From an uncultured Ruminococcus sp. (GTDB lineage: Bacteria; Bacillota; Clostridia; Oscillospirales; Acutalibacteraceae), in contig CACZYC010000011.1 in the NCBI GenBank assembly GCA_902785365.1, positions 1 to 52,185 of the forward strand: a stretch of 52,185 nt of DNA, given 5' to 3'. The notes under the pieces were generated by a model. It ran no database searches. It was not told where the DNA came from and was given only the letters and a program-made list of their open reading frames with translations. Positions 52,183-52,185 of the stretch are shown here, in pieces; position 1 is the first letter of the stretch, and the number at the start of each line of letters is the position of its first letter. The position numbers were made by a program, and so were the translations under genes.

Positions 52183-52185
52183 AAA

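Noticed and set aside
1..52185. Linear plasmid or phage genome with terminal inverted repeats
   Set aside because: The content is housekeeping and metabolic; there are no replication, packaging or phage genes, and the repeat is a terminator-bearing sequence.

Overview
The window looks like chromosomal DNA of an anaerobic, mid-GC Clostridia bacterium, most likely Oscillospiraceae/Ruminococcus-like. The reasons are a complete Rnf complex in the clostridial order C-D-G-E-A-B, a membrane pyrophosphatase, a 2-hydroxyacyl-CoA dehydratase-type activase, a split transketolase, type III pantothenate kinase, and a secreted CotH protein ending in a dockerin (cellulosome/amylosome-type) module. Nearly all genes have clear Shine-Dalgarno sites and many have sigma-A-like promoters with 17-bp spacers. 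No rRNA, tRNA, phage, transposase or CRISPR was found.

Layout. 1-280: a 96-bp repeat that recurs inverted at the right end, then a terminator. 280-4232: purine permease, BirA, an ECF S component and CoaX (vitamin/CoA uptake and use). 4372-11217: split transketolase, thioredoxin/thioredoxin reductase, O-acetylhomoserine sulfhydrylase behind a 21-codon leader ORF, and membrane PPase. 11281-13726: a Pr6Pr membrane protein, a ZIP transporter, a 56-aa ORF and a lipoprotein. 13856-18947: a two-gene acyl-CoA dehydratase activase/dehydratase pair and a nitroreductase. 19220-26227: rnfCDGEAB with a nearby NusG-II/Gx pair and ApbE, which should flavinylate RnfD and RnfG. 26393-33734: a large secreted subtilase, uracil salvage (upp/uraA), and a secreted Ig-like protein broken by an in-frame TAG. 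33773-40599: MecA, GH13 alpha-glucosidase, TrpRS with an aminotransferase, a DHHW protein and a Nudix hydrolase. 40640-43290: a repeat element, a long leader, a beta-helix-like surface protein and a 53-aa peptide. 43407-52000: DHHW+MBOAT O-acylation pair, amino acid symporter, HAD phosphatase, EamA exporter, and the CotH-CBM-dockerin protein.

The most unusual feature is a family of intergenic elements bounded by inverted arrays of a 7-bp unit (consensus GRTCAGT). Three full copies (18043-18277, 24056-24311, 36003-36255) share internal blocks and a central hairpin whose two arms have changed together. A variant lies at 30095-30240. All four lie between convergent genes, and in most cases the heptads supply the stop codons of the flanking genes. 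Solo heptad arrays occur at 3433-3467 and 44562-44589. I read these as mobile or recombining 3'-end/terminator cassettes. I do not recognise them as a described family.

Other points of note are the TAG between signal peptide and mature protein at 32754, the metY leader ORF, abutting divergent apbE/NusG-II promoters with a probably leaderless mRNA, a transporter C-terminus encoded by a dispersed repeat, and the 53-aa peptide gene. The limits: assignments rest on motif recognition by eye, and no alignment or structure search was run.
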